From NCBI GenBank assembly GCA_023079485.1, contig CM041101.1:9140501-9204500 (forward strand): 64,000 bases of DNA, given 5' to 3'. Shown here one piece after another: positions 29,091 through 41,582 of the stretch. Under the pieces are notes generated by a model. It saw only the letters and a list, made by a program, of their open reading frames with translations, ran no database searches and had not been told where the DNA came from. Position numbers and translations under genes: made by a program. Every line of letters starts with the position of its first letter. The first letter of the stretch is position 1. The stretch comes from Archilochus colubris (lineage: Eukaryota; Chordata; Aves; Apodiformes; Trochilidae).

Positions 29091-32000
29091 CTGACAGCAG
29101 GAGCTTTGCACACAGAGCACCCAGGGCTCAGCTCCCAGCAGGGAGAAGAGGTGAGCACTAAGCCTCAACTCCTGCATATGGATGAAGTTCAAGCCAAAGG
29201 AAGTACAACCAGGACAGTGTGGACACCAGCATCCTTATTTATTCCCTTGTGGCTTACTCCTGCTCAGGAAAGGAACACACTTCAAACACACTGGCAGATG
29301 GTCAGTAGCCACACTCAGACAAGCACCTACTCCCTAGAAACTTAAGGGAGCACGTCCTCTTTCACAGGACATCAAATGCTGCACTTTACCACTGTTTCAC
29401 AGACCCAAAGCAGAACCATAGCACTAGTTAAAAGTTGCAAGAAGGCAGTATTTCCAAAAAGTCATAGCATTCTCCATCATACCCACACACCACACTTACA
29501 GGTGCTCAGCAGATCAGTTTCACTACAGCCCACAGTACAGAGCATTTCCTAAGCCAACCTTGTTAAAGAAAAAGGCTGCTGCATCCTCCAACCCTTCCTA
29601 GAACTCCACACTTACAGCCAAACTCAGCCACCAGTGCACTTCTAGAAAACAAATTTCTCTTGGCATGGCCACATTGGTGGGTTGTCAGAAAGTGAGACCC
29701 CCACCCAGGCACCCTCTGTAGTGTTGTACAAGAAGCCAAGCAGCTGAGAGAGTTACACGGGGGGAAATGTTCCTTTCCTTCAGTCCTGGCTGGGTTCAGT
29801 GAGCCAGTCACACAAAGGGCATCTCTGCTCCTGGATTTATGGCAGTGCATGAAGTCCTCTGCAAATAACCCGAGTTACCCATGTTGCTGAAGTACTTCCA
29901 GACACCATGGTGTCATCTTATCAGACTCAGGCTGGAAAGAGACTGAGGCCAGGGAAAGCACGAAAGGAATCCAAAACAGAGGTGTTTCTTCAGTCTGTAT
30001 CTTATCAGTAAGAAGGGAGGAAGGAATAAGGAGCAGCACAAAAAGCAGCACAACTGAATTTCCACACTGTTCTCCAAAATTTAAATTTTTCTAATGTTGG
30101 CTTTAGCAACAAGTGGGTTAAAGCCTCAGCGTGCCCCAAAGGAAGTTGTTTGCCTCCAACAAGCACTGCTGATTAACAAAACTACACCAATGTCACAGGA
30201 AGATACTGGGGAATAAAAAGCTCTGAGATTCACACATCCTTCCAAAAAGCCCTGGCAGCTCACTGAACAGCACAGCAACAACAGCTCCTTCCTAATTCCC
30301 AGAACTCTATTGCTTACAATGGTGTGCTGGGCTATTACTGGAGAATAAAGTAGCAATTAAAAAAAAAAAACAAAAAACACAAGACACAACAAAACCCAAC
30401 ACACACAACAAAACATAGGATTCATGGTAATGATTGGGAAACCCTCTGTGGATTAATGAATTTTGCAAATTAGCAAAGAAGGAACAACCAGGATTAAAGA
30501 GAAACAATCAACAACACTGAGATGCAAAACACTCTTTGTTAATTTATTTAGCAAAGTGTAGTTCTGCCTGCACTGAAAGCACCCGATAGCTTACTGAAGT
30601 AGGCAAGGAGTAATATATTTTGTAAAAGTAATTAAGCCTTTGAAACATGAGACCTCACTACATCACTCAGCTGCTGCCCAGGAGAGGGATTTGACTCCCA
30701 GGTTGTTTGTGCTGTCAAGGAGAACGATTTGGCTCCCAGATGACTCCAGGGAGAAGGAAGGAGATTCTAGGAGTGGAGTGGGACTTGGCTGGAAACCCAC
30801 AACCCACTGGACAAGTGGCCCGCCCCAAAATTAAGAGGTAAATATTAAGCAGCATCTTTCAGAATTTGTACCAATTAAAAGATGCATCTCTAAAAACCAT
30901 TGGAAGGCCCAAACTTCACTGGTACCAAGTGCTTTATCTGGATGCTGGATCCCTGCCTGCAGACATGGGCTGTGTGTACCAAAAACCTCCACCAGACTGC
31001 CCCCCATTTTGGGACATGACTGAAGGATGAAGTCTTAAGCACAGTTTTGAATTCAGGAAAGAAACATTCTGCAGTATTACTGAGAACTGACTGAAATCAA
31101 CTAGCTAAGAAGCCCACTGAAACACTTGCCTTTGCAGACACCAACAACAAAACCAGCCCTAAGAGACAGGGAAAGAGCTTGCTGAGCTGGAACATCAGAC
31201 TTCTTCAATATGCTTTTCTCTCTAAATACTTTTTAAATGACAAGAACTTAAGTTTTTTCAAGTACCTCAGTGCTTTAACGACAGCAGTTTTATTTCCAGA
31301 AGCAATGAAGCCTGGTTTTTAAGTTAATGGAACTCACATACTAAAGTCAGCTTTGAGTGCAGATCTCAGACACTTTATGTTGCACGTTTCATTCTTTGTT
31401 AATTTCAAGTCTGCACGCAGAGGTCACTAAAACTAAAAAGCCTTTCACTGGAAGAGCTACTGTCTTCACACTGAGCACTACACAGGCAGTGAGCATGGAA
31501 GACAATATTGCAATGAAGGTTCCTCTGAACACTGAATAACACTGTTAACCCTCTGCCCAGCCCTTTTAATAAGCATTGTCTCAAAGCACTAACTACAGGC
31601 ACGACTGGGTATTTTTAAGCAGCGTGGATTAAGAGAAAGAAATACACAATCTTGGCATTGGTGCTTTCCAAAAAGGAAGGCTTTGAGGTCAGGGGTTCCT
31701 CTGGTCCAGCAGGACCCTCCCAGGGTATTATTAAAAACTCCCTGAACTACTTCAGTGCTAACGAAGTAAGAGATAGAGCAGGCTGCGAGTGCTGTGATCC
31801 CCAGATCAGGAGCAGAACTCCACATTTCCAGTACCCAAGTGGCTGGGTAGTTGTAAGCAAAACAGAGCTGGGGTTTTTCTGCTTGTAAAGCAACCAGACT
31901 GCTTTGGGGATTTCTTGTTTGTTCTGATTGAGGCGTATTTATTCTGTACTTCTCACCCATCCATTGCAGCACATATGGTAGTCCCAAATCCTCTAATACC

Positions 32001-33156
32001 TTATCACTGTGTGAACTAAAGACAGGAGTTTCAGCTTTAAACTTACACTTCCAGTTTTGTTTAGACACCCCCTCAGCACACTCCCATAGACTGAACATTA
32101 AAAAGACTAAAAAGCATATTAAAAAAAAAAAAAAAAAAGCAACACTTCTCTATTGCCAGCAAGGAAAAACAGGTGTGCTTTGCTAATTGTGTTAACCCCT
32201 AACTTAATGAGTCTTATGGAACTTCAGATGTAAAAAAAAACCCAAACAGAAATGTCTGAAGTATTACAGTGAAGCCACCCTATTTGCTTAACCCAAAAAA
32301 AGTTTATTTTGGTCACTTTTGATTCCTGACATCAGCAGAAAGATACATCCACACCACAGACCAGCCACAGAACATTCAGCAGGAACCTTACAGAATGCAT
32401 GCTCCACGTTGTCAGGAGTCAGTTCTGGATAAAACTCAGTTCCTACAAACACCCTGCAGGACTCAGCTGTGGAGCTTAAAAACGCGCACGGATCCGCGAC
32501 CTCAACACTACAGCTTTGTCTGAAAGTGAAACCAAGCAGGCTACAAATGCTCCATCCCCAGCGCCCGGGGAGGTGCAAAAAAAAACGCAAAACAAGATAA
32601 ACAGAGGGAAAAAGTACGGCTGAGTTTTGAAGTTTTACGTTTTATTATGGGCAGCATTATTTATAGCGCAACACTTCCAGACACCAGACCTGCGATCTGC
32701 GCCTCTTCTCACCCCTCTAAAGCACAGCAAAGTTTAGGAAACGAACGTTCGGTTCCCATTTATTTGCCAAAGTTCCGTAAACACCAAAGATCTTTCCAGG
32801 ACCTGTATGGATCCCCACACCAAGACACGCACACCCCACGGAACGCGCGCTTCCCAGCGCATCACCCGCAGCCTGCTCAGACCTTTTCCCGGCTCCCAAA
32901 CCAGGGGTGGGGGGCAGAGGGAAGGGGTGGGGGGCAGCCCAGGGAGCGGGGCCACCTCCGAGCCCCGCTCCGCGCCCTGACCACCGCTCTGTGCCGGGGG
33001 TTTGCTGCTGCTTCTACCCCTCCGATTTATTTTTTTTTTTCCTCTTTTTCCTTCGCTTCCCCCCCCCGACTTTTTTTTTTTTATTTTTTTTTTCTCTCCT
33101 TGTTTTCCAGAGCGCCTGCACCCCTCCTTTTCCTCGCCCCTAATTTTCCCCTTCAA

Positions 33157-33167
33157 AAGATGGCGGG
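33157..33167 (+). promoter_or_regulatory. YY1-type motif AAGATGGCGGG
   Basis: It differs by one base from the YY1 consensus AAGATGGCGGC, which in vertebrate promoters usually lies just downstream of a start site. It lies inside the BRD3 CpG island. Binding is inferred from the motif only. Confidence 0.5.
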
Positions 33168-33935
33168 CAGAGAGAGCGAGCGAGGGAAAGCGAGCGAGAG
33201 AGGGGGAAGAAGGAGAAAAAACGACCGAAAAAAAAAAAAAAAAAAAAAAAAAGCCAATGCAAGCAAGCCCCTCCTGCGCGGGGCTCCGCGGAGCCGGAGC
33301 TGCGCCCGTCCGGGGCGTCTTCGGGCGCTCGGCGAGAAGGGGAGAAGGGGAGGGGGCAGCAGAAGATGGAGAAGAAGAGGCAGAAGAAGAAGAAAAGGGT
33401 GGGCAAGGAGCGGCGGGGCCGGGAGGAAATCAATGGCCAGGCTGCAGCCAGCCCCGCCGCGCTTTGTTGCATTGTGGAGGAGCACAAAGGCTGCGGGGCC
33501 GCGGGGAGCTGGGGCGAGAAGGAGCAGAAGAAGAGAGGAAGGAAAAAAAAAAAAAGGAGGGGGGGGAAATAATGAAAAAAAAAAAGCAAAACAAAACAAA
33601 CCCCAGCATTGGCCTTTCCCAAGTGGGTTTTGCTTTCCTCTTTCCTCCCCCTTCTTCCCCGGCCCCCCCCCCTCCCTCCAGAACCCATGGCCCAGTGCTA
33701 GCAACGCACACCCAAGCATCTAACAAATAAAGGGAAAGATTAAATAGATTACTTTGCCCCGGCAGCTCCAGCAACGTTTGCCTTATAGTCCCTCCAGTTG
33801 CTCTTCTTTTTATCCTCGGCAAGGCAGTATAATAGATGCGCTAAGAAGCCCGACAGCTCATGCGCCGGGGCGCAAGGCCATGTGGGGACGGTAGTCCCGG
33901 GCTAGCACAGAGGAGAAGCGGCCACCAGCTCCCGG

Positions 33936-33951
33936 ACTACAAGTCCCAGAA
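33936..33951 (+). promoter_or_regulatory. ZNF143/Staf-type motif ACTACAAGTCCCAGAA
   Basis: It matches the vertebrate promoter motif ACTACAANTCCCAGMA bound by ZNF143, THAP11 and Notch-pathway factors. A partial inverted relative (GGTAGTCCC) lies near 33890. Such sites are typical of constitutive and bidirectional CpG promoters. Function is inferred. Confidence 0.6.
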
Positions 33952-36900
33952 CCCAGTGGACTCCCCCGGTTCCCCCCCGCCTCTCTCCGGCGGCCCCCAG
34001 CTCCCTCCCGGACCGGCGGGCAAGGGAGAGAAGCAACGGGGGTGATGCCCCGGTCAGCGGGGGTGGGTGAGCCCGGTCCCTCGGGTGGGGAAAAGGCTTC
34101 GGTGGTTTTGGGGGGGATGAAACCGCGATAAAAACCCGCAGGGAGGGGGAGGTTGGGGGGTGTTCCCCGGGCAGACATTGCCGGGGACAATCCCGGCTTC
34201 CCTTCCCTCTCCTCCCGCCCGCCGTCGCGCCTCTCGGGCGCTAAAGGTACAACAAGAGCCCTTAAAAGTGCAAAGGGAAATGCGTGGATTTTCTCGGCTG
34301 TAACCCACGCAGGGGGCTGAGGGAAAGCGAGTTGGAAGTCACGGCTGTGGGAGCTGCCTTGCTCTTTTTATTTCAACTCGCGGTTTGCGTTGGGTAATGC
34401 GCGCTCTGGGTTATTACGCAACAACTAATACGAGCAGCAACAAAAATAGAAGGGCGGGAGTGGAGGCTGGAGTAGTGAGTGAAAAAAAAACCACAAAAAA
34501 AAGCAAAACGAACCAACCAGCCAAAAAAAAACCCAACAGCAAAAACATAAATAAACCCCACAACGTGATGCAGCTTGCACCGATTGGTACATTTCATAAA
34601 TATTGTCTAAAACCACCACGAAAAATAATGTATACAGCTAAAACAACATGAGTTTTAACACAGCCACCTTAAGAGCATCACCAAACAAACACAAACACTT
34701 CCAAGTAACAGACCAACAGTTTATAATCTGAGGCAAATATACAAGCTGAAGTTAAAAAAGATGCTGTTATAAACACAAATATTATTTAATTGCTGCAACG
34801 CAAATAAAAAAGAATAGAACCTCTGGAAAATGAGTCCAAGGGAGACACTGGAGTGCTGACACAAAATAAGCAGTTCAGGGGGTTTTCTGTGGACACAAAC
34901 CCCAGCAGAGGCTGCCACGCTGCCTCTTACACAGAGCTCTGCTGTGGTGCCAAAAAGCCACCTTACTGTAACCATAAGGTGAAGGCAGTTTTCCTGGGAT
35001 GCCTTATTTACAGAAGATTAGCAGCTGAAAAGCACAACCAGTAGGACAAAAGTTTCTCAGTTCTGATATAATCAGCAAAATTGGGGTTTTCTACAGGCAA
35101 GAAGACGTGCTTAGGAAAATTCCAGTTGCCCAGGCTTGGGTCCACTTCTAGAGAAAACCAAAGTTGTGCACATTTCTTAACCAAACCCAAGAAAAAAGTG
35201 CATTTTTCCCCCCCACTTTACTTCAAGGCTTGTGCAAATTCAGGAACTAGAAACTCACAGCTGTACTGCCTTGGACATTCTGTTTCTGTAAGCCAGCATT
35301 TGAAATTGCATCTCCAGACAAACTTCACACTTGGTCAGTGCTTGCCTTGGCCTTCCTTCCACCACAGGAACTTTCTTGATTTGCTCATCAGGTACCTGGA
35401 AGCCATTTCAGTGCCTTCTGCACCCAAAGCACATGGGCTCCCAGCAGGAGCATGAAGTCCTTCCAGTGTTCCCAGCACACAGGGAACATGTATACCTTAG
35501 AAACTGGAGTTTAAACCTTGCTGCAAATCCCATTTTCAAGAGCAGCTGGGCAATGGAAGGTGCAACAAAAATGCCCCCAAAAAGCAGTCTCCAACTATAC
35601 CTTGCACTTCCTTATCCCCCTCAAGTTGGGTGCAAGACTGTTGCATCATAAATTGTCATGTTCATCATCCATCAGACAAAACAATTCACATGGGAAACCA
35701 TCCCCTGAGACTTCACCACTCTCAGCTTTCAGCCTGGAACCTTCAAGTCTCTCACACACCTACATCTAGGGCTGAAAAGCTGGGCTTGAAAATTCCAGCT
35801 GCATCCTCCAAGGGACTAGGAAAATAAATGTATTCCAGAGGTCCTTAAAGCCTTCTTTATGCCAGGCAGAGAGGTTAGATAATAATTTAGCTAAACAGAC
35901 ACAAGCTGACTCAGTTTGAATAAGCCCCATAGGAGGTACAATAAAATCAAATCAGAATGACTCAAGCACAAGTTACCTGGTGCAAAGTAAAAGCACTTAG
36001 AGTGGGGGAAAACGAATAGCAATCTTTAAACAAATTTCAGAACTGATTTGATCACATTAACTTTACACCCAAGATAAAACACTCTGCCTGTTTTACAATA
36101 CCTCAATGGCAGTTTTTCCACAAAACATAAGAATAGTGCAGTAGTTGGGTTTTTTTTTCCTTCTTCTTCCTCCCCAAGCTCTGAAGAGCATCCTAGATTC
36201 ACCCAGAGCCTTTTGATTAGCCTCTGTGGTCTCTTATGTAGCACCTCTAGTTACCCAATTAGTACCTTGTTAACTAACACCTGCAGCATATTTATTCCTT
36301 GCCATTGCACTACTTTTAACCCTTAATGCACAGGGGTATAAAGAGTTTCCTAGGAAGATCTGTGCATAGGCTTTGACAAGAAAAATATTATCTGTGCAAA
36401 CCCAGTGTGGTTTTCAGGGCTGCTAAACAGCCACTCTGCTTCCCTGATCTTGGTCTCTAGGGTAGGACTTAAGTATTTTGAAAAGAAGGGTTGACAGAAG
36501 AAGAAAAGGAGAGAGTTGTTTCTGTGGGACCACTGAGTTTTCTGAGAACTGAGCACACTCAGTGCTTGCATGACTGCACCTGAGGATTTAACAGTAATCA
36601 AGGACTGCTGGAAACACTAACCCAGAGCATCAATTTTTCTGTAAGCTTCTGATTCTTCACCTCCCTATTCAGTCCCTGTTTTACCATTAAAACCACAGTT
36701 CCTTGCTGGAAGGGAGCTCTTGTCAGTATTTGTACTTGGGATTACAAGTGGAGAAGGCTGCTGAGGGGGTATGAATCCCTCCCTGAGCATGTCCAGAAGC
36801 ATGCTGTACATTCACATGCTCATGAAAGGCTGATGGAGCTCCACAAGCCTCAAGGCAGGAAAATTTGGCCATTCTGATCATTTTATCAGCCCCCTTGGCC

Positions 36901-37289
36901 TCCTAGAGACCTCCCATATTAGCAGGCTCACAGCTGCTATATAGCCAGCAGTTGTTATCTCTACAATGTCTATCAGGATACATTACAAAAAGGGAATTTA
37001 TTCACTAGCAGTCATGTCTGGGATAAAGAAAGAACAGTATCCAAACAGAAGACTACTTAAGAGCATACAGTAAATATCTGGGATTATATGATTCTGATCA
37101 TCTCAGTGACAGTGAGAAGAGTGTTGAGCACAAGGGGATAAATGGTCTTATTGCAACAGAATCATCTTTACCAATGATTTCCTTCACTGTAGTAGCAAGA
37201 TTTCCTTGATTGAGTAAGTGTTATTCAGTAAGTTGAGGATGACAGGATTAGGCAGGGGTTTGAAACAATAATTGCAGTTTGTTCTTCTG

Positions 37290-37490
37290 TAGTACCTTTC
37301 ATCTGTGGAATTCACAACAATGCTATAATCCTCCTAACAGCTTTTGTAGGTAAGGAAATATTATGAGCCCTGTTTTTCAGCTGAGAGGGAATAGGATGAT
37401 GCAGAGAATCATGAGCAGGGCCAGAACTGGGACTCAGCTCTGCTGACTCAGACTTTGTAGTTCTGAGAGCCTGGACACACTAATTGGAGG
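37290..37490 (+). repeat. MIR-type SINE fragment
   Basis: MIR-like order of blocks: GTACCTTTCATCTGTGGAAT, then TTTTGTAGGTAAGGAAATATTATGAGCCC, then a stretch around CAGCTGAGAGGGAATAG. The 3' part (GGGCCAGAACTGGGACTCAG then CTGACTCAGACT) corresponds to the MIR 'cagagccgggattcgaaccca' portion. It is strongly diverged, and assignment is by recognition. Confidence 0.65.
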
Positions 37491-40314
37491 CCACCCTGCC
37501 TCCAGGAGCTTTTGTCTCTTCAGTGTTCACTCCTCATGTGGAAAAGGGTGAGCAGAACCCCCCCCAAAGAGGGAACCCAGGAGCCAGGGTGTCTGTAGGC
37601 CCCAAAAGGAATAGCACTATGGTCACTGCTGGGAATTCAGGACAGAATTGAGCTTTCCAGGACCCAAAGGATCCTCTTAAGTGTTCATCTGTAATAAAAG
37701 CTTTGTTTATGGTCTAAATGCTGCTCTGGAGACAAAGTCTGGTGGAGGGTCCAGAGTGGATTTAAATAATGTCCTTTCAGCTTGGCATTTCTCCAAACAG
37801 ATAAACACAGATGAGTGGCATCCCCTGCAAGGGGAAGGAAATAAAGAGCCCAAAATATTCTATCTGACCTCAGTGGTTTTTATCAGGATGCAGCAAGAAG
37901 CAATGCTTGGAGGAGCTGGAGGCTGGGATACAGTGGGCTAAGATTTATGCATATGGGAAGAAGCAGAGCAAAGGCCTAAACTAGTGTGGGAGAAAAGGAC
38001 AGGACCACAGAATTTGAGAAGTGGAGAGAAACTGCCCAGACAACATGAGTATGTATCTCTGGCCACAGTAATGATGTTTATTTGGAAATCAGCTGCATCT
38101 AAATGGTTTTGTTACACATTCAGTGTGATGTATAGACCTGGCACCTGCTGTTAACACACTGGCTTGCACAAGTAAGCAAGCTTGTGAATAATGTGTGCTA
38201 CTGAGCTGGCAGTTTAAACTAACAGATACCAGAACATACTGGATTTCAGCTGGCTAAAGCCCTCATGGATTTCTGTGTGTTTTCCTCCTGTCTACTTACC
38301 AAGGCTGAAGAGAATGGTAAAGAGATGTTCTAACCAAAAAGTAACACTTTGAAACACCTTGATTTCTAAACTACCACGAGTAATAAATACATTTGTATTC
38401 CATCTGAGGGGGATGAGTTAACTGTACTCAACTGTCCCTTCATTGAGGCTGCAACCACTTGCTCTAGCTGAGAATGAAGCTCCTGATTCACAGAAGTGCT
38501 GAGAACCTGCTGCTCCAGTTGAAGTGGCTGGGAGAAGCAGGCTGTCAGCACGTCTGGCAGGCAGACTGAGTGTGATTCAGCCTGGGGCTCTCAGATCAGC
38601 AGCCTCTATGCATTAACTTGGCTGTGACCTGTGTTGGGGGGAATCTGCTTTGAGTGACACAGCTGCTGGACTCCAATCCTCCACAAACTCCTACCTACTC
38701 TTCAAAAACATGAATTGTTCCTTAACAGGTCTTTGCTAATGTGGAGCTCTGTGAGCACAGTGTTCAATGATTTTCCTTGGAAAGAAGTTCTTCAACTTCC
38801 ACAGGCCCCTTGCACCCTGGATAAGTATTTGTAGACATTCCTCCCAGGGCAGAATGAATCCAATCCTACCTGCTCTCCACTGGGATGAGATTTCCTAGTT
38901 TTAAATGAACAAATATTGGCAGTGATACAAGCAAGGTTCATGCAGTATTAGGGGAGGCAGAAATACTATCCTGAAGAAGGTTCAGTGTTTGTTTTTAACT
39001 CCCAGAAGAAACATAAGAACGTGATGTGTCTGGGATTTAGAAGAAAACAGAGCAGCATATTACTAACCCCACAGAAAGAGCTATGTTAGAGATCAGCTGC
39101 TCTTCAAATGCCTAAAAGATGCAGCAGGTCTCTCATGAGCTCCTCCTCTTGGTGTTTCTTGGTCCAAGTCTGTCCCACACTTCCTCTCCCTGCTCAGAGG
39201 CCCAAGCAAATTAAAAGTCCCAAATTGAGATTGCTAATTGTGCCAAAACATAAACCTGGGCTTACACAGCTTGGAAGCTTAGTGCCCTGTTACTCACCAT
39301 CACAAACGTAAGCACGAGCTTGTGTGCAGCAGGCAGGACTAAAGAGCAGGTCCAGCATGTGCCTGAAGTTAGTGGGAGCTTTTCCAAAAGCTTTGAGGTC
39401 CTTTGGATTAAATCTGCAGGACTGGAAGAGTTCTGGTCTCAGTGGAACCTGTGATAAAATGGTGTACGTTAGTCCTAGCAGGACCCATGGCCTCAGCTCT
39501 GACACCCTTGAAGCCATCCAAAGGGATCCCAGCAGCACTCAAAGCAGTCACTTCCACTCCCACTCAACCTTTCTTTCTCTTTCATCATTATGGGAAGGTG
39601 ATTCCCCAAAAATCCCCTCAGACAGGTGTCTGCTCCAGTGCACTTGGCAGGTCACCAGGTTCAGGCTATTTGGGATCAAGTGGAATGAAAGATTCTGTGA
39701 GGGAGAAGCCTGCCAAGTCCCACTCTTTTCCAGGAAGGGAATTTGGACAGATATCACATCCTGCTGTTCCCAGCTGTGGCAGCACAGCTGGGAGAGCAAG
39801 ACAGACCCTCAAGGATGACTTATAACCAACAAGTTAAATTTCATCCAAAGACCAAGGGCTGGCCATGCAAATCCCCACTTTGCAGTCCCCCAAAAATGCC
39901 CTTGCTCTTTGAGCTGCCTTTTTCTGCAAGGGCCATGCTGTCAGGCCCCCAGAATGGCATGGGACTGAGTACTTTGCCAAATGGAGTCTATAATACTTCA
40001 AACTTGTTTAAAAGAAATCCAGGACACTTATGAGACTAAAGGGGCATTTAAGATTATTATTAATTTGTCGTTGAGGCTTCAGCTTTCAAGTTCCAGAGAG
40101 GTATTATTCAGGATAGAGAAGGCCTTTTAAACAGATGTATTTTAAATGTACATAAAAATACCAGCCAAAAGCTTCTCAAGCAATCATAGATAGGCAAAAT
40201 ACAGACTTCCATTACCAGTGTGAAAGAAACCAAAACACCCCACACCTATCAAAGGAAATCAAATATACTCGTAAGATTATACTGCTGATTTGTGCTTTCT
40301 CGCTTTTTATTTCA

Positions 40315-40398
40315 TATTTATATTTTATAATAATTTATAATAATTTATAATAATTTTATAATATAATATTTTATAATAATTTCATATTTATATTTTAA
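40315..40398. repeat. AT-rich imperfect tandem repeat
   Basis: Repeated TTATAATAATT units (about 11-12 bp) are flanked on both sides by TTTCATATTTATATTTTA. It is about 80 bp of nearly pure A/T. The arrangement is semi-palindromic and could form cruciform or unwinding DNA. Confidence 0.85.
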
Positions 40399-40602
40399 AA
40401 GAATGAAAGCTTTAAGCCAAAGCCATCTATAAGAATCAGCAACAGGAACTTTGTTTCCTAATACTCTTCTGGGGACTGTGCAGCTCTAATAAATTTGTTT
40501 TACCTCCCCAGGCTTCCATGGCAGGGTTAATCCTCAACACTCCTGCTGTGGCTTTCCAGACTGGAGGGGAAGGGCTCTGGTTTCACCATCACACAGGCTT
40601 TT

Positions 40603-40768
40603 GCTAGTTGTTTTTTTTTATTGGTTGCTTGGTTGAGTTTTTTCGTTTGTTTGGGGTTTTTCTTGTGGTGTGGTTTTTTTTTTTTTTTTGGGGGGGGTGT
40701 TTGGGTTTTTTTGTTGGGTTTTTGGTTTGTTTTCTTTTTTTTTCTTTTGTTTTTATTTTTTCCCTTTC
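40603..40768. repeat. T/G-rich low-complexity tract
   Basis: About 165 bp of T runs broken by G or GG, including T15 followed by G8, and almost free of A and C on the plus strand. On the complementary strand it reads as an A/C tract like others in the window. Confidence 0.85.
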
Positions 40769-41572
40769 TCAGCTACCACTAACCCAAGATCTCCCCGTAT
40801 TACAGGCCCGGTAAATGACACGTTGTCTCTTTTTTTTTTTTTCCCCCTCCTAACTAAAAGCAGATTGCAATGCCTTGGGTTGTAGCCCAGAAACAAAAAA
40901 AAAATTAAAAAAAAACCCACTCTCCAGAGAAGTGCTTAAACACATGCTTAACTTTAAGCTGGCTGCTGGGCCTTTATGAACCCAAGTTACACGTTTTTCT
41001 GAGCCCTTTCACACCCCTCCAGGTAACACTTCCACCCTGGCAGATGTTTCCCAGCCTTTACCAGCTCACCCCGCGCTGCCTTTGCCGCTCACTCCGCGTC
41101 TTCCCGCAGGGTTTTTACCCGCTGGGCACCTCCAGGAGCTCAGCCCCGACCCAACGGGTCCCCAACCCCTTGCAGCCCGGTCCAACGCTCTCGGAACAAC
41201 TGTCAGGGGAGAACAGAGCGGGGTCCGGACCTGTGTACCGAGGGTGACACGGGAATGTCACCCGGGGACGGGTGGAGCTCTGAGGGGATGGGATGGGACC
41301 CGATCCGCACCGGGCGCTCCCGCCCTCACCGCGCTCTCCCCTCAGAGCCACCCCGAGCCAGAGCGCCCTTACCCGGGGAGGAGCCTGTGAAACCCGGGGG
41401 TGTTCCGAGCTCCCTCCCCTCTTCCAGCTGCCACTCAGGAGGGAAGGGCAGGGCTAACGCCGTGCCTGCCCCTTGCCTTGAAACCCCCGCCCGCCCCGCT
41501 CCTTTTTGGCTCTCGGGCCTCTCCGTAGCAGTCCCGGGAGAGAGCGGCATTGTGCAGCCTTTGGCCCGCACC

Positions 41573-41582
41573 GCGCATGCGC
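41573..41582. promoter_or_regulatory. NRF1 palindrome GCGCATGCGC
   Basis: Perfect match to the NRF1 core (YGCGCATGCGCR), about 200 bp upstream of the exon 1 donor. NRF1 sites of this type usually lie close to start sites of housekeeping genes, so transcription probably begins nearby. Binding is inferred. Confidence 0.7.

Larger units (their letters stand above)
18665..32850 (-). other. BRD3: BRD3 intron 1 (long 5' intron), no coding gene seen
   Basis: About 14 kb separates the first coding exon (acceptor at 18665-18666) from the CpG-island promoter. It is moderately AT-rich and holds one CR1 copy (28.8-29.1 kb), several A-rich tracts (22000-22062, 26445-26495, 30358-30400, 32120-32138) and a CA-rich microsatellite (23167-23203). 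The longest same-strand open frame (32098-31589, 169 codons) has no recognisable similarity. The position of the non-coding exon 1 is not resolved. Candidate GT donors on the minus strand near 32709 and 32865 are both weak. Confidence 0.6.
32850..34350 (-). promoter_or_regulatory. BRD3: BRD3 CpG-island promoter
   Basis: A GC- and CpG-rich segment abruptly replaces AT-rich intron DNA and lies upstream of BRD3. It holds an AAGATGGCGGG motif at 33157-33167 (YY1 type), a ZNF143-type motif at 33936-33951 and several GC boxes. Long purine and pyrimidine runs occupy 33020-33680. The exact start site and the donor of non-coding exon 1 could not be fixed by eye. Long open frames here are products of low-complexity GC- or AG-rich sequence. 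Confidence 0.75.
34350..41040. other. Intergenic region between BRD3 and WDR5 promoters
   Basis: About 6.7 kb holds no gene I can support. It contains an A-rich tract just past the BRD3 island, a MIR fragment (37.3-37.5 kb), an AT-rich tandem stretch (40.32-40.40 kb) and a T/G-rich tract (40.6-40.77 kb). In human a small BRD3-opposite-strand gene is annotated in this interval. I looked for its remembered 83-residue product and saw nothing like it. A short exon-like open frame on the minus strand at 38551-38366 is discussed under findings. Confidence 0.6.

Noticed and set aside
32647..33730. Long Lys/Arg/Glu-rich and Phe/Leu/Pro-rich open frames over the BRD3 promoter
   Set aside because: All strands and frames give low-complexity peptides from purine and pyrimidine runs. 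There is no start context, splice structure or family similarity.
33900..41000. Avian BRD3OS (small opposite-strand gene of human)
   Set aside because: I looked for its 83-residue product as I remember it and found no similar open frame on the plus strand. A non-coding version cannot be excluded.
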